Origin: Betaproteobacteria bacterium HGW-Betaproteobacteria-22
GTDB taxonomy: Bacteria; Pseudomonadota; Gammaproteobacteria; Burkholderiales; Methylophilaceae
Assembly: GCA_002842285.1 (NCBI GenBank)
Contig: PHCJ01000004.1
Location: forward strand, 1 to 64,000
DNA: 64,000 nucleotides
Direction of reading: 5' to 3'
Shown in pieces: positions 54,830 to 63,700 of the stretch (the stretch's first letter is position 1; each line of letters starts with the position of its first letter). A program made the position numbers and the translations under genes. The notes below the pieces were generated by a model that was not told the origin of the DNA, made no database searches, and saw only the letters and a list, made by a program, of their open reading frames with translations.

Positions 54830-55900
54830 ATGAGCATCATCACACGCTATTTATTTAAAGAAATCACCGTCAATGTGCTGCTTGTAGCATTGGCGCTCAT
54901 TGCCATGTTCTCTTTCTTCGACCTCATACAGGAGCTGGAAAGCCTGGGCAGAGGGAATTACGGCTTAGGCAAAGTCATACTCTTTGTGCTGTTAAGTGCG
55001 CCTGGTCACATCTATGAAATCATGCCTGTGGCGGTGCTTGTGGGCAGCATGTATAGCTTGGGTCAACTGGCAAGACATTCCGAGCTCATCGTACTCAGAG
55101 TGAGTGGTATTTCACTATTCAACATTACAAAAAACCTGCTAAAAACAGGCTTGATTTTTACACTGCTTACCTTCTGCATCGGCGAACTGATTACACCATT
55201 AAGTGAAAAACTGGCACAGCGCATGCGCATCAAAGCCACCGACTCCGTGATTGTGCAGGATTTTATGTCAGGCCTGTGGGTGAAAGATGGTCGTAGCTTT
55301 GTGAACATTGAAGAAGTATTGGCAGATGCAACCCTGCTCAATATTCATATCTACGAATTTGACAAAAACTTCAAACTGGTGCGCGTTAATCACGCTAAAA
55401 ATGGGCAATTTGCAGATGAACAATGGCAACTGCAATCTGTATCTCAAACGCATTTTGATGGGGATACAAACCGGGTACAACATCTGGAAAAAGCCACTTG
55501 GCGCTCTCTGATTCGACCTGAACTATTGAATGTGCTTCTGGTGTTACCTGAGAAAATGTCAGCATGGAATCTGTACGCCTATATCGACCACTTACAGACC
55601 AATAAACAAAAAACCACACGCTATGAAATGGCACTTTGGGCGAAAGCGATTTATCCTCTGGCATGCCTGGTCATGATTATTCTGGCATTACCCTTTGCAT
55701 TCATACAGCAGCGCGCAACGGGAGCCAGCACAAAAGTCTTTATTGGAATCATGCTGGGTGTGCTTTATCAGATCTTAAACCGTACGTTTATCTACTTGGG
55801 TGTACTGAACGATTGGACGCCCGCAATAAGTGCCATGATGCCAACCGTTTTATTCCTCATCGCAGGGCTTGTGATGCTGTATCAAGTCGATCGACGATAA
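54830..55900 (+). CDS. lptG: LPS export ABC transporter permease LptG
   Basis: The 356-residue partner of LptF has the same architecture: three helices, a beta-jellyroll, three helices. It has MSIITRYLFKEITVNVLLVALALIAMFSFFDLIQELESLGRGNYG at the start, MPVAVLVGSMYSLGQLARHSELIVLRVSG, and the C-terminal LACLVMIILALPFAFIQQRATGASTKVFIGIMLGVLYQILNRTFIYLG. The pair moves lipopolysaccharide from the inner membrane toward the LptC-A-D bridge, powered by LptB encoded elsewhere. Confidence 0.95.
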   Translation: MSIITRYLFKEITVNVLLVALALIAMFSFFDLIQELESLGRGNYGLGKVILFVLLSAPGHIYEIMPVAVLVGSMYSLGQLARHSELIVLRVSGISLFNITKNLLKTGLIFTLLTFCIGELITPLSEKLAQRMRIKATDSVIVQDFMSGLWVKDGRSFVNIEEVLADATLLNIHIYEFDKNFKLVRVNHAKNGQFADEQWQLQSVSQTHFDGDTNRVQHLEKATWRSLIRPELLNVLLVLPEKMSAWNLYAYIDHLQTNKQKTTRYEMALWAKAIYPLACLVMIILALPFAFIQQRATGASTKVFIGIMLGVLYQILNRTFIYLGVLNDWTPAISAMMPTVLFLIAGLVMLYQVDRR

Positions 55901-56248
55901 CAAATGCCTCATTGCATTAAGTTGCGCATGCGGCCTTACTCCTTATTCACAGCGTACTTTTTCGGGTTCAATCTAGGAAAAACAGCACAAATCGTCGAGC
56001 GGGATGAAGCGTACCCGTAAAGGGCATGTCCATAGAATATATGGCTATACCAGCACTTGGCACCACCTACTTGGTATCGCCGCTCCACTAAAAGGCTAAC
56101 ACCCTGATTGGATGGGCGAAAGCGCATTGTTTTACCATAGCCTTGCTAATTTAGCGTCTTACCGCACTAGCGGCTTTAATCCAATTGGGGATGCCAAGAG
56201 TTGGTATGGCTTATGCCGTAGCCAAAAAACGTGCGACTCTTTGTTTAA
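55901..56248. repeat. Non-coding gap with a diverged member of the dispersed repeat family
   Basis: These 348 bp between lptG and the RDD gene hold no supported gene. Read on the minus strand, CCATATATTCTATGGACATGCC followed by CTTTACGGGTA (around 56012-56045) resembles CACATATATTCTGTGGGCAACCTTTACGGTC of the 31.85-kb element. GCTGTTTTT also recurs at a similar distance. Terminal repeats were not identified, so this is only a possible decayed copy. Confidence 0.35.
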
Positions 56249-56713
56249 TCATTTTTGGCGATTCACCCGTGCAGGTACGCATGAAGTGTTTTCTAGAATA
56301 ATTCTGGACTTTAAAACTCTGTCATGCAGGTAGCGGTGCTCTCTGTCCAGCAGTGCCCACAAAAAACCAAATCCTAAACATAGCACGCTGATGCTAGCTA
56401 ACATATAACGCAACACTGCCACAGATAAAGGCAGCGAGCGACCATATTGGTCAACGACACGCATACGCCATGCCTGCATGGCCAGCGTGCGTCCTGTGTT
56501 TATCCAGCACCAGACGAAGTAAGCACCCAGACCAAGCCACAAAACCAGCTGCAATAACCAGTGCCTGGCACCCGCCGTTGCATCCCCAAACAGAAAAATA
56601 AACACAAACACCACTAAAAAAGACAATGCTGTGACTGTGAGTACTTCATAAATCAGGCTTGCGCCAAGCTTGAGTATCCCCGGGGATCCTTCAATGTTTT
56701 GTTGGGATGGCAT
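56249..56713 (-). CDS. RDD family membrane protein
   Basis: The 154-residue protein has about three hydrophobic helices. The RDD signature is degenerate: the N-terminal LGASLIYEVLTVTALSFLVVFVFIFL replaces the usual R-D pair, while the later GRTLAMQAWRMRVVDQYGRSLPLSVAVLRYMLA block with the central Arg-Val-Val-Asp and the C-terminal LLDREHRYLHDRV motif are clear. The function of the family is unknown. It is the last gene of the ECF sigma cluster, 45 bp after the DUF3106 gene. Confidence 0.85.
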   Translation of the reverse strand: MPSQQNIEGSPGILKLGASLIYEVLTVTALSFLVVFVFIFLFGDATAGARHWLLQLVLWLGLGAYFVWCWINTGRTLAMQAWRMRVVDQYGRSLPLSVAVLRYMLASISVLCLGFGFLWALLDREHRYLHDRVLKSRIILENTSCVPARVNRQK

Positions 56714-56758
56714 GCGATAAATCGTTAAAGCTTAACCGAAACAAATCAGATACACGCA

Positions 56759-57190
56759 TTAATCGAGGTCAGAGTCTGGGTAAATGTCTGGCGACTCCGC
56801 ACGCAGTCTGGCGCGTTCAGATTCTGGCAATTTCTGATATTCCTGCCATTTCTGACGTAGCTCATTTTTTTTCTCTGCTGACAAAGACTGGAACTGCTGG
56901 TGACGCTTGCGTGCATTTTCGCGCTCATAAGGCGTCATTCGGCTCCAGTTTGTCAATCGTTTCTGCACCAGGGCCTTTTGTTTCGCGTCCATTTTTGGAT
57001 AATCATGCGCAATGTCCAGCATTTTTTCACGCTGCCAAGGCCGCAATGTATCCCATTCCTCAGCCAGCGGCTTTAATACCTGCCGCTGCTGCTCGGACAG
57101 CTGCGCCCATGCCGCCGATTCATCAGCCGCACGGGCGGCCTGCCCGAAACACAAGGCTAAGGCGAGCACTGCTATTTTAAATGTGATCAT
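56759..57190 (-). CDS. DUF3106 protein (exported)
   Basis: The 143-residue protein has a signal peptide (MITFKIAVLALALCFGQAARA) and a Trp/Arg/Gln-rich helical domain with repeated short motifs (WAQLSEQQRQVLKPLAEEWDTLRPWQREKMLDIA; NWSRMTPYERENARKRHQQFQSLSAEKKNELRQKWQEYQKLP). This pattern recalls CpxP/Spy-like envelope stress sensors, though no experimental role is known to me. Its ATG overlaps the stop of the upstream DUF3619 gene (TAATG), implying translational coupling. Confidence 0.85.
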   Translation of the reverse strand: MITFKIAVLALALCFGQAARAADESAAWAQLSEQQRQVLKPLAEEWDTLRPWQREKMLDIAHDYPKMDAKQKALVQKRLTNWSRMTPYERENARKRHQQFQSLSAEKKNELRQKWQEYQKLPESERARLRAESPDIYPDSDLD

Positions 57191-57627
57191 TAATTGGTAT
57201 CCAACCATGCATTAAATCCCTTATCTGCATATGCCTCTGGCGGCAATTCTGATGCTAACAAAAATGCATCGCTATTTGGAATGTGATGATATACGAACTG
57301 CTGCGCCGCAAACAAGGTTAAAAGTACAACGCTCAACAACAATAAACCAGTAAAAAGGCGGTGCTGATTGAAATAACGTCCGAAACGCTCGCCCATCCAC
57401 AGCAAGGCGGTGCCATTTTTATTGAGCTGATAATGCTGTGCCAATTGAGCCTGACGGCTTGTTAAATGATGCACCGCGCGCGTACGTGCATCCAGCAAGC
57501 GCTGCGTTTGCGCTTCATTCAACTGCCGTGTTTGACTATCCAGCAACTCGACCACATTTTTTGCAATCTGATGTTCAACTTCAGCATGCAACTCTAATTT
57601 AGCTTCTGTTTTGTTTTGTACGATCAT
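57190..57627 (-). CDS. DUF3619 protein, possible anti-sigma factor
   Basis: The 145-residue protein has a cytosolic helical N-terminus (about 1-75; KNVVELLDSQTRQLNEAQTQRLLDARTRAVHHL), one membrane helix (LFTGLLLLSVVLLTLFAAQQFVYH) and a short periplasmic tail ending in PPEAYADKGFNAWL. The frame is open much further upstream, but MIVQNKTEAKLE at 57627 has a strong AAGGAG site and overlaps the sigma gene stop as ATGA. Position and topology suggest it tethers the sigma factor at the membrane, which is an inference. Confidence 0.82.
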   Translation of the reverse strand: MIVQNKTEAKLELHAEVEHQIAKNVVELLDSQTRQLNEAQTQRLLDARTRAVHHLTSRQAQLAQHYQLNKNGTALLWMGERFGRYFNQHRLFTGLLLLSVVLLTLFAAQQFVYHHIPNSDAFLLASELPPEAYADKGFNAWLDTN

Positions 57628-58238
57628 TGCTCGCTCCTTTTTTTCGAGCCCTTGTTCCCTAACACACTCTCTGACAAACCAATATTGCCCAAGCCCTGTC
57701 TTTGCAACTCTATAGACAAAGCGTGAACCGCCCGCGAACAGTGCGTTTTCACACTTCCATCCGAGCACCCCATAATTTCTGCTGTTTCTGCCACATCCAT
57801 CTCCTCCCAGTAACGTAGCACGAAGGCTTCTCGTTGACGTGTCGGCAATTTTTCTAAAGCGCGCTCTATCAGGCGTATGGTTTGTCCGCGCTCAAGCTGT
57901 GCTGAAGGCTCATTTCCGTCATCTTCCACATCAATGGTTTCTAGCGGATCTCGCTCTTCACCATCTTCATGGTGGCTAAATGAAGAAAATAACGTTGTCC
58001 ATAAATTGCGCACTTTCTGTCTGCGCCAGAAATCACGCATGGTGTTTTGCAAAATACGCTGAAATAACATTGGGAACTCGGCTACCGGCTGCTGGCCGTA
58101 CTTTTCTGCCAGCTTCATCATGGCGTCTTGCACAATATCCAATGCAGCATGCTCATCACGCACGGCATAAACCGTCTGCTTAAAAGCGCGGCGCTCAACT
58201 TCTGCTAAAAAATCAGAGAGTTCCTTAGGTGTCGCCAT
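57624..58238 (-). CDS. ECF-type RNA polymerase sigma factor
   Basis: The 204-residue protein has sigma region 2 at about 1-80 (LSDFLAEVERRAFKQTVYAVRDEHAALDIVQDAMMKLAEKY... MLFQRILQNTMRDFWRRQKVRNLW), an acidic linker (HHEDGEERDPLETIDVEDDGNEPS), and region 4 (IRLIERALEKLPTRQREAFVLRYWEEMDVAETAEIMGCSDGSVKTHCSRAVHALSIEL). It is the first gene of a coupled set with the DUF3619, DUF3106 and RDD genes, all probably regulated together. Similar clusters are common in betaproteobacteria. The stimulus is unknown. Confidence 0.9.
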   Translation of the reverse strand: MATPKELSDFLAEVERRAFKQTVYAVRDEHAALDIVQDAMMKLAEKYGQQPVAEFPMLFQRILQNTMRDFWRRQKVRNLWTTLFSSFSHHEDGEERDPLETIDVEDDGNEPSAQLERGQTIRLIERALEKLPTRQREAFVLRYWEEMDVAETAEIMGCSDGSVKTHCSRAVHALSIELQRQGLGNIGLSESVLGNKGSKKRSEQ

Positions 58239-58471
58239 ATTAAAAATTAATCGCCATGATAAACAAGTAGGGTAAATGCCTTAGACTAAATGATGTATGC
58301 ATCAACCGCAACTGCTGATTTTCAGTTAATGTGTTAAAAGTATATCAGGTTTATATTTTGTAGTAATTGATAGCTTGGATACAATCTGAAATGAATTGTC
58401 GCTTCACGCATGTAAACACAGCAACCATGCCACGTTTTAAAACACAATGAGTAGATATTTAGGATAGCGCC

Positions 58472-58729
58472 ATGTGGAAACTTATTTTTCTTGCCATCAT
58501 CATCTGGCTTGCCATCTACCTCATCAGGCAAAGCTTAAAATCTAACCAGACGCCCGCGCCTGGCAATCGTTCTGAGTCAGGAGCAAATCATTCAAATACA
58601 GAAAATCCTGAAATAGAAAATATGGTGCAATGTGCAAGCTGCCATATTCACCTGCCAAGATCTGAAGCATTTTTGGTTAACGGTAAATTTTACTGTTCCA
58701 AACAACACATCCGGCAAGATGCCTCATAA
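58472..58729 (+). CDS. PP0621-family small membrane protein
   Basis: The 85-residue protein has one N-terminal membrane helix (LIFLAIIIWLAIYLI), a flexible Ser/Asn-rich linker and a C-terminal zinc-ribbon-like end (MVQCASCHIHLPRSEAFLVNGKFYCSKQH, with Cys-x-x-Cys and Cys/His ligands). PP0621-family genes habitually precede pilS-pilR in betaproteobacteria. The function is unknown. It is 43 bp upstream of pilS. Confidence 0.85.
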   Translation: MWKLIFLAIIIWLAIYLIRQSLKSNQTPAPGNRSESGANHSNTENPEIENMVQCASCHIHLPRSEAFLVNGKFYCSKQHIRQDAS

Positions 58730-58772
58730 AGATGCGCCATAACCAGAGACTAACCACGCAAGTGAGCTAAAA

Positions 58773-60395
58773 ATGGGCCATTATCTATTTGATATTGAGA
58801 ATAAATTTAATAAGAACTTTGCGCTGCACCATGACTCAAGTTTACAGGTGCGGGCTATTCGTACCATCAATGTGCTCAGATTTATTTTAAGTTTAACTTT
58901 TATTCTGTTTTACCTTTCCATAGGCCAGCTTAGTCTGGGAGATAAAGAAAATCCTGATTTGTTTTTCAGCTTATCGCTAGCCTATGCTTTTTTCAGCATC
59001 TGCCTGCTTGTCATTACGCCCTTAAAATCCTCTGCGGTCATTTTCTTTCATCCCGTACAAATCGTCATTGATATTTTCTTTATCGTTTTGATGATGCATG
59101 CAGCCGGTGGCGTTCAGAGCGGCTTGGGTTTGCTTCTGATTATTTCCATCGTTACTGCCAGCTTGGTCAGTAACGGCAGGCTCGCATTATTTTATGCGGC
59201 GATAGCCACCATAGGCCTGTTACTCGAACAAAGCTACCAAATAGCAAGATGGGATTTGCAACCTTCCACCTACACGCAGCCCGTGATTCTGGGCCTCAGC
59301 TGCTTTGCGACAGCCTGGCTGGCCTATATTCTTGCGAAACGCATCCTACAAAGTGAGGCGCTGGCCTCCGCTCGTAGCATTGATCTTGAAAATCTGGCAC
59401 AGGTCAACGCGCTGATTACCCAGGAGATCCAGGATGGCGTAATTGTCGTCGATGAAGATTTCAATGTAAGGCACCATAATGTGCAAGCACAACTGCTACT
59501 TGGACTCAAAGCACAACGTTTAGAAATATTTCCACTTGCTGACTGTGCCGCAGAGATCAACCTGGCATTTAAGCATTGGATAAGCCATGGCGACAGTGAA
59601 AATCATGCCATCATCAACATCAACCATCGCGAGCTTAAACTACGTTTTGAACCAATCAATCATCAAGACCACAGGCAAGGGGCGGTGGTATTCATACAGG
59701 ACTGGAGCCTGATACAATCAGCATCGCAGCAGGCAAAACTGGCCGCACTCGGCAGACTGACCGCCAACATTGCGCATGAGATTCGCAACCCATTAAGCGC
59801 AATTAGCCATGCCAATCAGTTATTGCAGGAGGAAGAGCAAAACTCTGCCTCCAATGTGCGCATGCTGGAAATCATTGCCGACAATATTCAACGCATCGAA
59901 CAAATCATCAAAGATGTACTTGAACTCAACCGTCGCGACCGCACCCAGCAGGAAAAAATCCACCTTGACCAGTTTCTTGTTGATTTTCATCACCAGTTCT
60001 GTGCAGTGGAGAAAATTCCTCTCGCACACTTTTCACTCACCTTACCAGATAAAGATGATGTGATTACCTTCGACCAGCGTCATTTAACCCAGATTTTATG
60101 GAACCTGTGCAAGAATGGTTGGGAACATAGCCAAAAACAAGCTGGCAGCCTGCATCTAAAGTGTGTGAAAATATCAGAATCGATATTGAATTTGGAAATC
60201 ATTGATGACGGATTAGGCGTGGACGAGCGCGACCGCAGTAAGCTTTTTGAGCCATTTTACACCACTAAAACTACGGGTAACGGGTTGGGACTTTACATTT
60301 CGCGCGAGCTTGCAGAGGCTAATAATGCCTACTTAAATTACCATTCGCCAGGTGCTGGCAGTGCGTTTATTCTTCAGTTAAAAAATATACATTAA
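58773..60395 (+). CDS. pilS: Sensor histidine kinase PilS
   Basis: The 540-residue protein's N-terminal part has six membrane helices in the PilS arrangement (residues about 30-195). A PAS domain follows (about 215-310; QVNALITQEIQDGVIVVDEDFNVRHHNVQAQLLLGL). The kinase core has the phospho-acceptor His335 in LTANIAHEIRNPLSAISHANQLL, the N box ILWNLCKNGWEHS, and the G boxes DDGLGVD and GNGLGLYISREL. It controls PilR, which activates sigma-54-dependent pilin transcription. pilR follows after 2 bp. Confidence 0.93.
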   Translation: MGHYLFDIENKFNKNFALHHDSSLQVRAIRTINVLRFILSLTFILFYLSIGQLSLGDKENPDLFFSLSLAYAFFSICLLVITPLKSSAVIFFHPVQIVIDIFFIVLMMHAAGGVQSGLGLLLIISIVTASLVSNGRLALFYAAIATIGLLLEQSYQIARWDLQPSTYTQPVILGLSCFATAWLAYILAKRILQSEALASARSIDLENLAQVNALITQEIQDGVIVVDEDFNVRHHNVQAQLLLGLKAQRLEIFPLADCAAEINLAFKHWISHGDSENHAIININHRELKLRFEPINHQDHRQGAVVFIQDWSLIQSASQQAKLAALGRLTANIAHEIRNPLSAISHANQLLQEEEQNSASNVRMLEIIADNIQRIEQIIKDVLELNRRDRTQQEKIHLDQFLVDFHHQFCAVEKIPLAHFSLTLPDKDDVITFDQRHLTQILWNLCKNGWEHSQKQAGSLHLKCVKISESILNLEIIDDGLGVDERDRSKLFEPFYTTKTTGNGLGLYISRELAEANNAYLNYHSPGAGSAFILQLKNIH

Positions 60396-60397
60396 AA

Positions 60398-61816
60398 GTG
60401 ATGATTCAAGCCATGTCTCAAAAACCAAACTGTTTGATAGTAGATGATGAAACAGACATTCGAGAACTGCTCGTAATGACACTGGATCGCATGGATATTG
60501 ACACCTACAGTGCCGCAAATATAGACGAGGCAAAATCCTTACTCAAACAACGCCAATATGCACTGTGCCTGACCGACATGCAGATGCCGGGAGGATCCGG
60601 ACTGGATCTGGTAAATTACATTAATGAGTTTTACGCAGGCTTGCCTGTTGCGGTGATCACAGCGCACGCAAGTGCAGAAAATGCAGTTTCCGCACTCAAG
60701 GCAGGGGCTTTTGATTACCTTAGTAAACCTATTTCACTCAAACAGCTGCGACCTGTTGTCGAGTTTGCACTCAAATTATCAGCCAAACCTAGCACGAGCA
60801 ACCCCAATACATTGGAAATGACCGGAGATTCAGAGCAGATAAAGCTTGTACGCACGCTGATTGCGAAACTGGCTCGTAGTCAGGCGCCGGTTTACATCAG
60901 TGGCGAGTCAGGGAGCGGCAAGGAACTGGCGGCAAAACTCATTCATAAAAATAGCTCACGCGCCGAAGGGCCGTTTATTGCTGTTAATTGCGGCGCCATC
61001 CCTGAAAACCTGATGGAAAGTGAGTTTTTTGGCTATAAAAAAGGGGCCTTTACAGGGGCAATGCAAGATAGAGAAGGGATGTTTCAGGCGGCGAATGGCG
61101 GCACTTTGTTTTTAGACGAGGTCGCGGACTTACCGCTGGCCATGCAGGTTAAACTGTTACGTGCCATTCAGGAGAAAAAAGTGCGTCCAGTTGGAGGTAC
61201 CACAGAAGAAACCGTGGATGTGCGAATTATCAGTGCCACACATAAAAACCTGACTGAAATGATGGATACCGGGTTGTTCAGACAGGATCTTTATTACCGC
61301 CTGAATGTCATTCAACTCAAAATGCCTGCATTACGTGACCGGCCGACTGATATTCCCCAGCTAGCCAATCTTTTGCTATCAAAATTGTGTACGACACAGC
61401 ATGTCGATATTCCAAAAATTGAGCCTGAAGCCCAAGCCTATATGGCGAAATTACCGTTTCCGGGAAACGTGCGTGAATTGGAAAACATGCTCGAACGCGC
61501 CTTGGCCTTGTGTGACGGTGCAACCATCACGGTTGACGACTTATTAATCGATGACCATCCCCATCGCTCAAACAACCCAGAGCACGGTTTATTCAGCCCC
61601 GCGAACAAAACCGACCTTAACCTGACAGATTACCTTGAAGAAGTTGAGAAAAAAGCCATCATTCAGGCACTGGATAAAACCAACCATAATAAAACAGCCG
61701 CGGCTAAATTACTGGGGGTCACCTTCCGTACTTTTCGTTACCGCTTGGCGAAGCTAGGCCTGAGTAAAGAAGAAATTAGCGAAACCGATAACGATGACGA
61801 CTCAGCACCCCGGTAG
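60398..61816 (+). CDS. pilR: Sigma-54-dependent response regulator PilR
   Basis: The 472-residue protein has a receiver domain at the N-terminus (CLIVDDETDIRELL; phospho-acceptor Asp in CLTDMQMPGGSGLDLV; Lys in YLSKPIS). The AAA+ sigma-54 activation domain has Walker A GESGSGKELAA, GAFTGA at residues 216-221 and Walker B GGTLFLDEVADLP. The C-terminal Fis-type helix-turn-helix is NKTAAAKLLGVTFRTFRYRLAKLGL. Starts are possible at GTG 60398, ATG 60401 or ATG 60413. A sigma-54 promoter candidate for a prepilin gene exists at 34.9 kb. A TIR element follows 5 bp after the stop. Confidence 0.93.
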   Translation: MMIQAMSQKPNCLIVDDETDIRELLVMTLDRMDIDTYSAANIDEAKSLLKQRQYALCLTDMQMPGGSGLDLVNYINEFYAGLPVAVITAHASAENAVSALKAGAFDYLSKPISLKQLRPVVEFALKLSAKPSTSNPNTLEMTGDSEQIKLVRTLIAKLARSQAPVYISGESGSGKELAAKLIHKNSSRAEGPFIAVNCGAIPENLMESEFFGYKKGAFTGAMQDREGMFQAANGGTLFLDEVADLPLAMQVKLLRAIQEKKVRPVGGTTEETVDVRIISATHKNLTEMMDTGLFRQDLYYRLNVIQLKMPALRDRPTDIPQLANLLLSKLCTTQHVDIPKIEPEAQAYMAKLPFPGNVRELENMLERALALCDGATITVDDLLIDDHPHRSNNPEHGLFSPANKTDLNLTDYLEEVEKKAIIQALDKTNHNKTAAAKLLGVTFRTFRYRLAKLGLSKEEISETDNDDDSAPR

Positions 61817-61821
61817 TGTTT

Positions 61822-61924
61822 AACCCAGACTTCCATTAGGTGATTTTACATCTACTTGAATGTCAACTTATTGGCATTAGTGTTGATTGTCAGCCGCGGG
61901 CAAGTCCTGATGGCAAATCTGGTT
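61822..61924. repeat. Short TIR element (MITE-like), after pilR
   Basis: A 103-bp element has ends AACCCAGACTTCCATTAGG (61822) and, inverted, AACCAGATTTGCCATCAGG (from about 61924). The internal GTCAAC and GTTGAT half-arms, plus ACATCTACTTGAATG and TTTAGTGTTGAT-like sequences, are shared with 50052-50162. No coding capacity. Confidence 0.75.
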
Positions 61925-61957
61925 TAATCCACCATATCCGGTAAGCGCCAGCCGGCA

Positions 61958-62959
61958 TCAGGCCAACACTAAAAGCAGATAACTGATATACAGCGCACCA
62001 TTGACTAACAAATGCCAAACGCGCAGCCCGCCCTTTTGTACCAGATAGCGCAACCAAATGGCAGCCACAAGGGTCAGCACTATGCCTAACAGGACCTCCT
62101 TCCGAGGCTGCCATGGGGTCAGCATAATGCCAATCGCCGGCAACAGCGTCCCCTGAAACACCATGGCACCAGTGATATTACCAAACGCCAGAGTGTCCTT
62201 CCCTCTGCGTATCCATAAGATACTATTCACTTTTTCCGGCAGTTCTGTCGCAACCGGAATAATCAGTAGCGACAGCAATAATGCAGAGATACCAAGCAGC
62301 TGCGAGGCCTCCTCAACACCATGGATAAAGCCTTTGGCGCCGGCGACCAACAGCACCAGACCCAAAGCTAACTGTGCAACAATCACCACCATATTATTGG
62401 GCAAACCCACCTTACATAAAAACATCACGCTGTCAGCCTCGGTAGCGTGCCCATCCTTAACCAGCACTTTCGATGCACGCAAGGTCATCATGACATAGAC
62501 AAAATATATCATCACCATACAAAAACCAAAGGCGTAACGCACCTCAATTAAGCTGTGGGGAACAAACATCGCAATCGCTGCAAAGCTGAAGGCAACAATA
62601 AAAAAGTTAAGATCGCGAGTTAATCCTGTGCGCTCAGGGCGCAAATGCCCATGTGTGCCACGGCGCTTCCAAACAGAAACCGCCATCAGGCAAATAGACA
62701 ATGTTGCCAGCATAAGCGGCGCGCCCAGAATCGCCCCTACCCCGATTTCTTCATTGGTCGCCGCATTCTGCGTACCTGCGAGCAAGGCCAGCAAAGGCAC
62801 TGAAGTTTCAGGCAGTGCAGTGCCCACAGCCGCAAATAAAGAGCCGGTCACCCCTTCTGAGATCCCTAACTTCTCACCCAAATGCTCCAGTGCATTGGTA
62901 AACACTTCGGCCGCGACCAAAATCACCAACAACATAAGCAACAGCTCTAGAAATACCAT
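61958..62959 (-). CDS. Ca2+/cation antiporter family membrane protein
   Basis: The 333-residue protein has about ten membrane helices, with the two alpha-repeats of the sodium/calcium exchanger family: first GSLFAAVGTALPETSVPLLALLAGTQNA... GVGAILGAPLMLATL, second LSLLIIPVATELPEKVNSILWIRRGKDTLAFGNITGAMVFQGTLLPAIG. The acidic residues in ALPE and ELPE are the ion ligands. Ion specificity is unknown. It converges toward the TIR element after pilR and is divergent from ampD. Confidence 0.87.
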   Translation of the reverse strand: MVFLELLLMLLVILVAAEVFTNALEHLGEKLGISEGVTGSLFAAVGTALPETSVPLLALLAGTQNAATNEEIGVGAILGAPLMLATLSICLMAVSVWKRRGTHGHLRPERTGLTRDLNFFIVAFSFAAIAMFVPHSLIEVRYAFGFCMVMIYFVYVMMTLRASKVLVKDGHATEADSVMFLCKVGLPNNMVVIVAQLALGLVLLVAGAKGFIHGVEEASQLLGISALLLSLLIIPVATELPEKVNSILWIRRGKDTLAFGNITGAMVFQGTLLPAIGIMLTPWQPRKEVLLGIVLTLVAAIWLRYLVQKGGLRVWHLLVNGALYISYLLLVLA

Positions 62960-63041
62960 TTAATCCTACCCTTGCAATGATTGTGAATATAAATTTTATC
63001 GCTTGTCATTTTATGCCCAAATACGCATAAAATGACCTGCT

Positions 63042-63572
63042 ATGAAAAAATATGTCATCAACCATGCTGGATTTATCGAAAACGTGACCTTTATCGCGTC
63101 ACCTAACTTTGATGCCAGGCCGCAAAACGAGATTAGCCTGATTGTTATCCACAACATTAGCCTGCCGCCTGGCGAATATCTGGGAAATGGCATTATTGAT
63201 CTATTTACCAACAAGCTGAATCCTGACGCGCATCCCTACTATGCTGAAATTCATACACTTAAAGTCTCGGCGCACTTTCTCATTCGCCGCGACGGTAAAT
63301 TAATACAATTTGTATCCTGCCTGAACCGTGCATGGCATGCCGGAGAGTCAAACTGGAAAGGACGTGAACGTTGTAACGATTTCTCGGTCGGAATAGAGCT
63401 GGAGGGCAGTGATTCTGATCATTTTGAATCGGCACAATACACCGTGCTCAAGTGCTTGATTGCCAGCCTGAAAGAAAAGTATCCGATACAGGCGATTACT
63501 GGACATTCAGATATCGCACCAGGACGGAAAACCGACCCAGGACCTTTTTTTGATTGGAAGAAAATCATATAA
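63042..63572 (+). CDS. ampD: 1,6-anhydro-N-acetylmuramyl-L-alanine amidase AmpD
   Basis: The 176-residue cytosolic zinc amidase recycles peptidoglycan fragments. The first zinc ligand, His37, lies in LIVIHNISLPPGEYLGNGIIDLFTNKL. The catalytic region is AHFLIRRDGKLIQFVSCLNRAWHAGESNWKGRERCNDFSVGIELEGSD. The remaining ligands (His and Asp) are in ITGHSDIAPGRKTDPGPFFDW. The length is close to E. coli AmpD (183). Loss of this function normally derepresses AmpC-type beta-lactamase where AmpR is present; neither is in this window. Confidence 0.95.
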   Translation: MKKYVINHAGFIENVTFIASPNFDARPQNEISLIVIHNISLPPGEYLGNGIIDLFTNKLNPDAHPYYAEIHTLKVSAHFLIRRDGKLIQFVSCLNRAWHAGESNWKGRERCNDFSVGIELEGSDSDHFESAQYTVLKCLIASLKEKYPIQAITGHSDIAPGRKTDPGPFFDWKKII

Positions 63573-63700
63573 GCTTATAGCGAAATGTGATGAAAAACCT
63601 TTCTAATCCAGTGAAATTAATGCCTATTGTTTGTTAAAGTATCAAACCATCCGTTATTATTTTAGGTAGTTACTATTAAATTTAGTCATAAAGAAAAATC

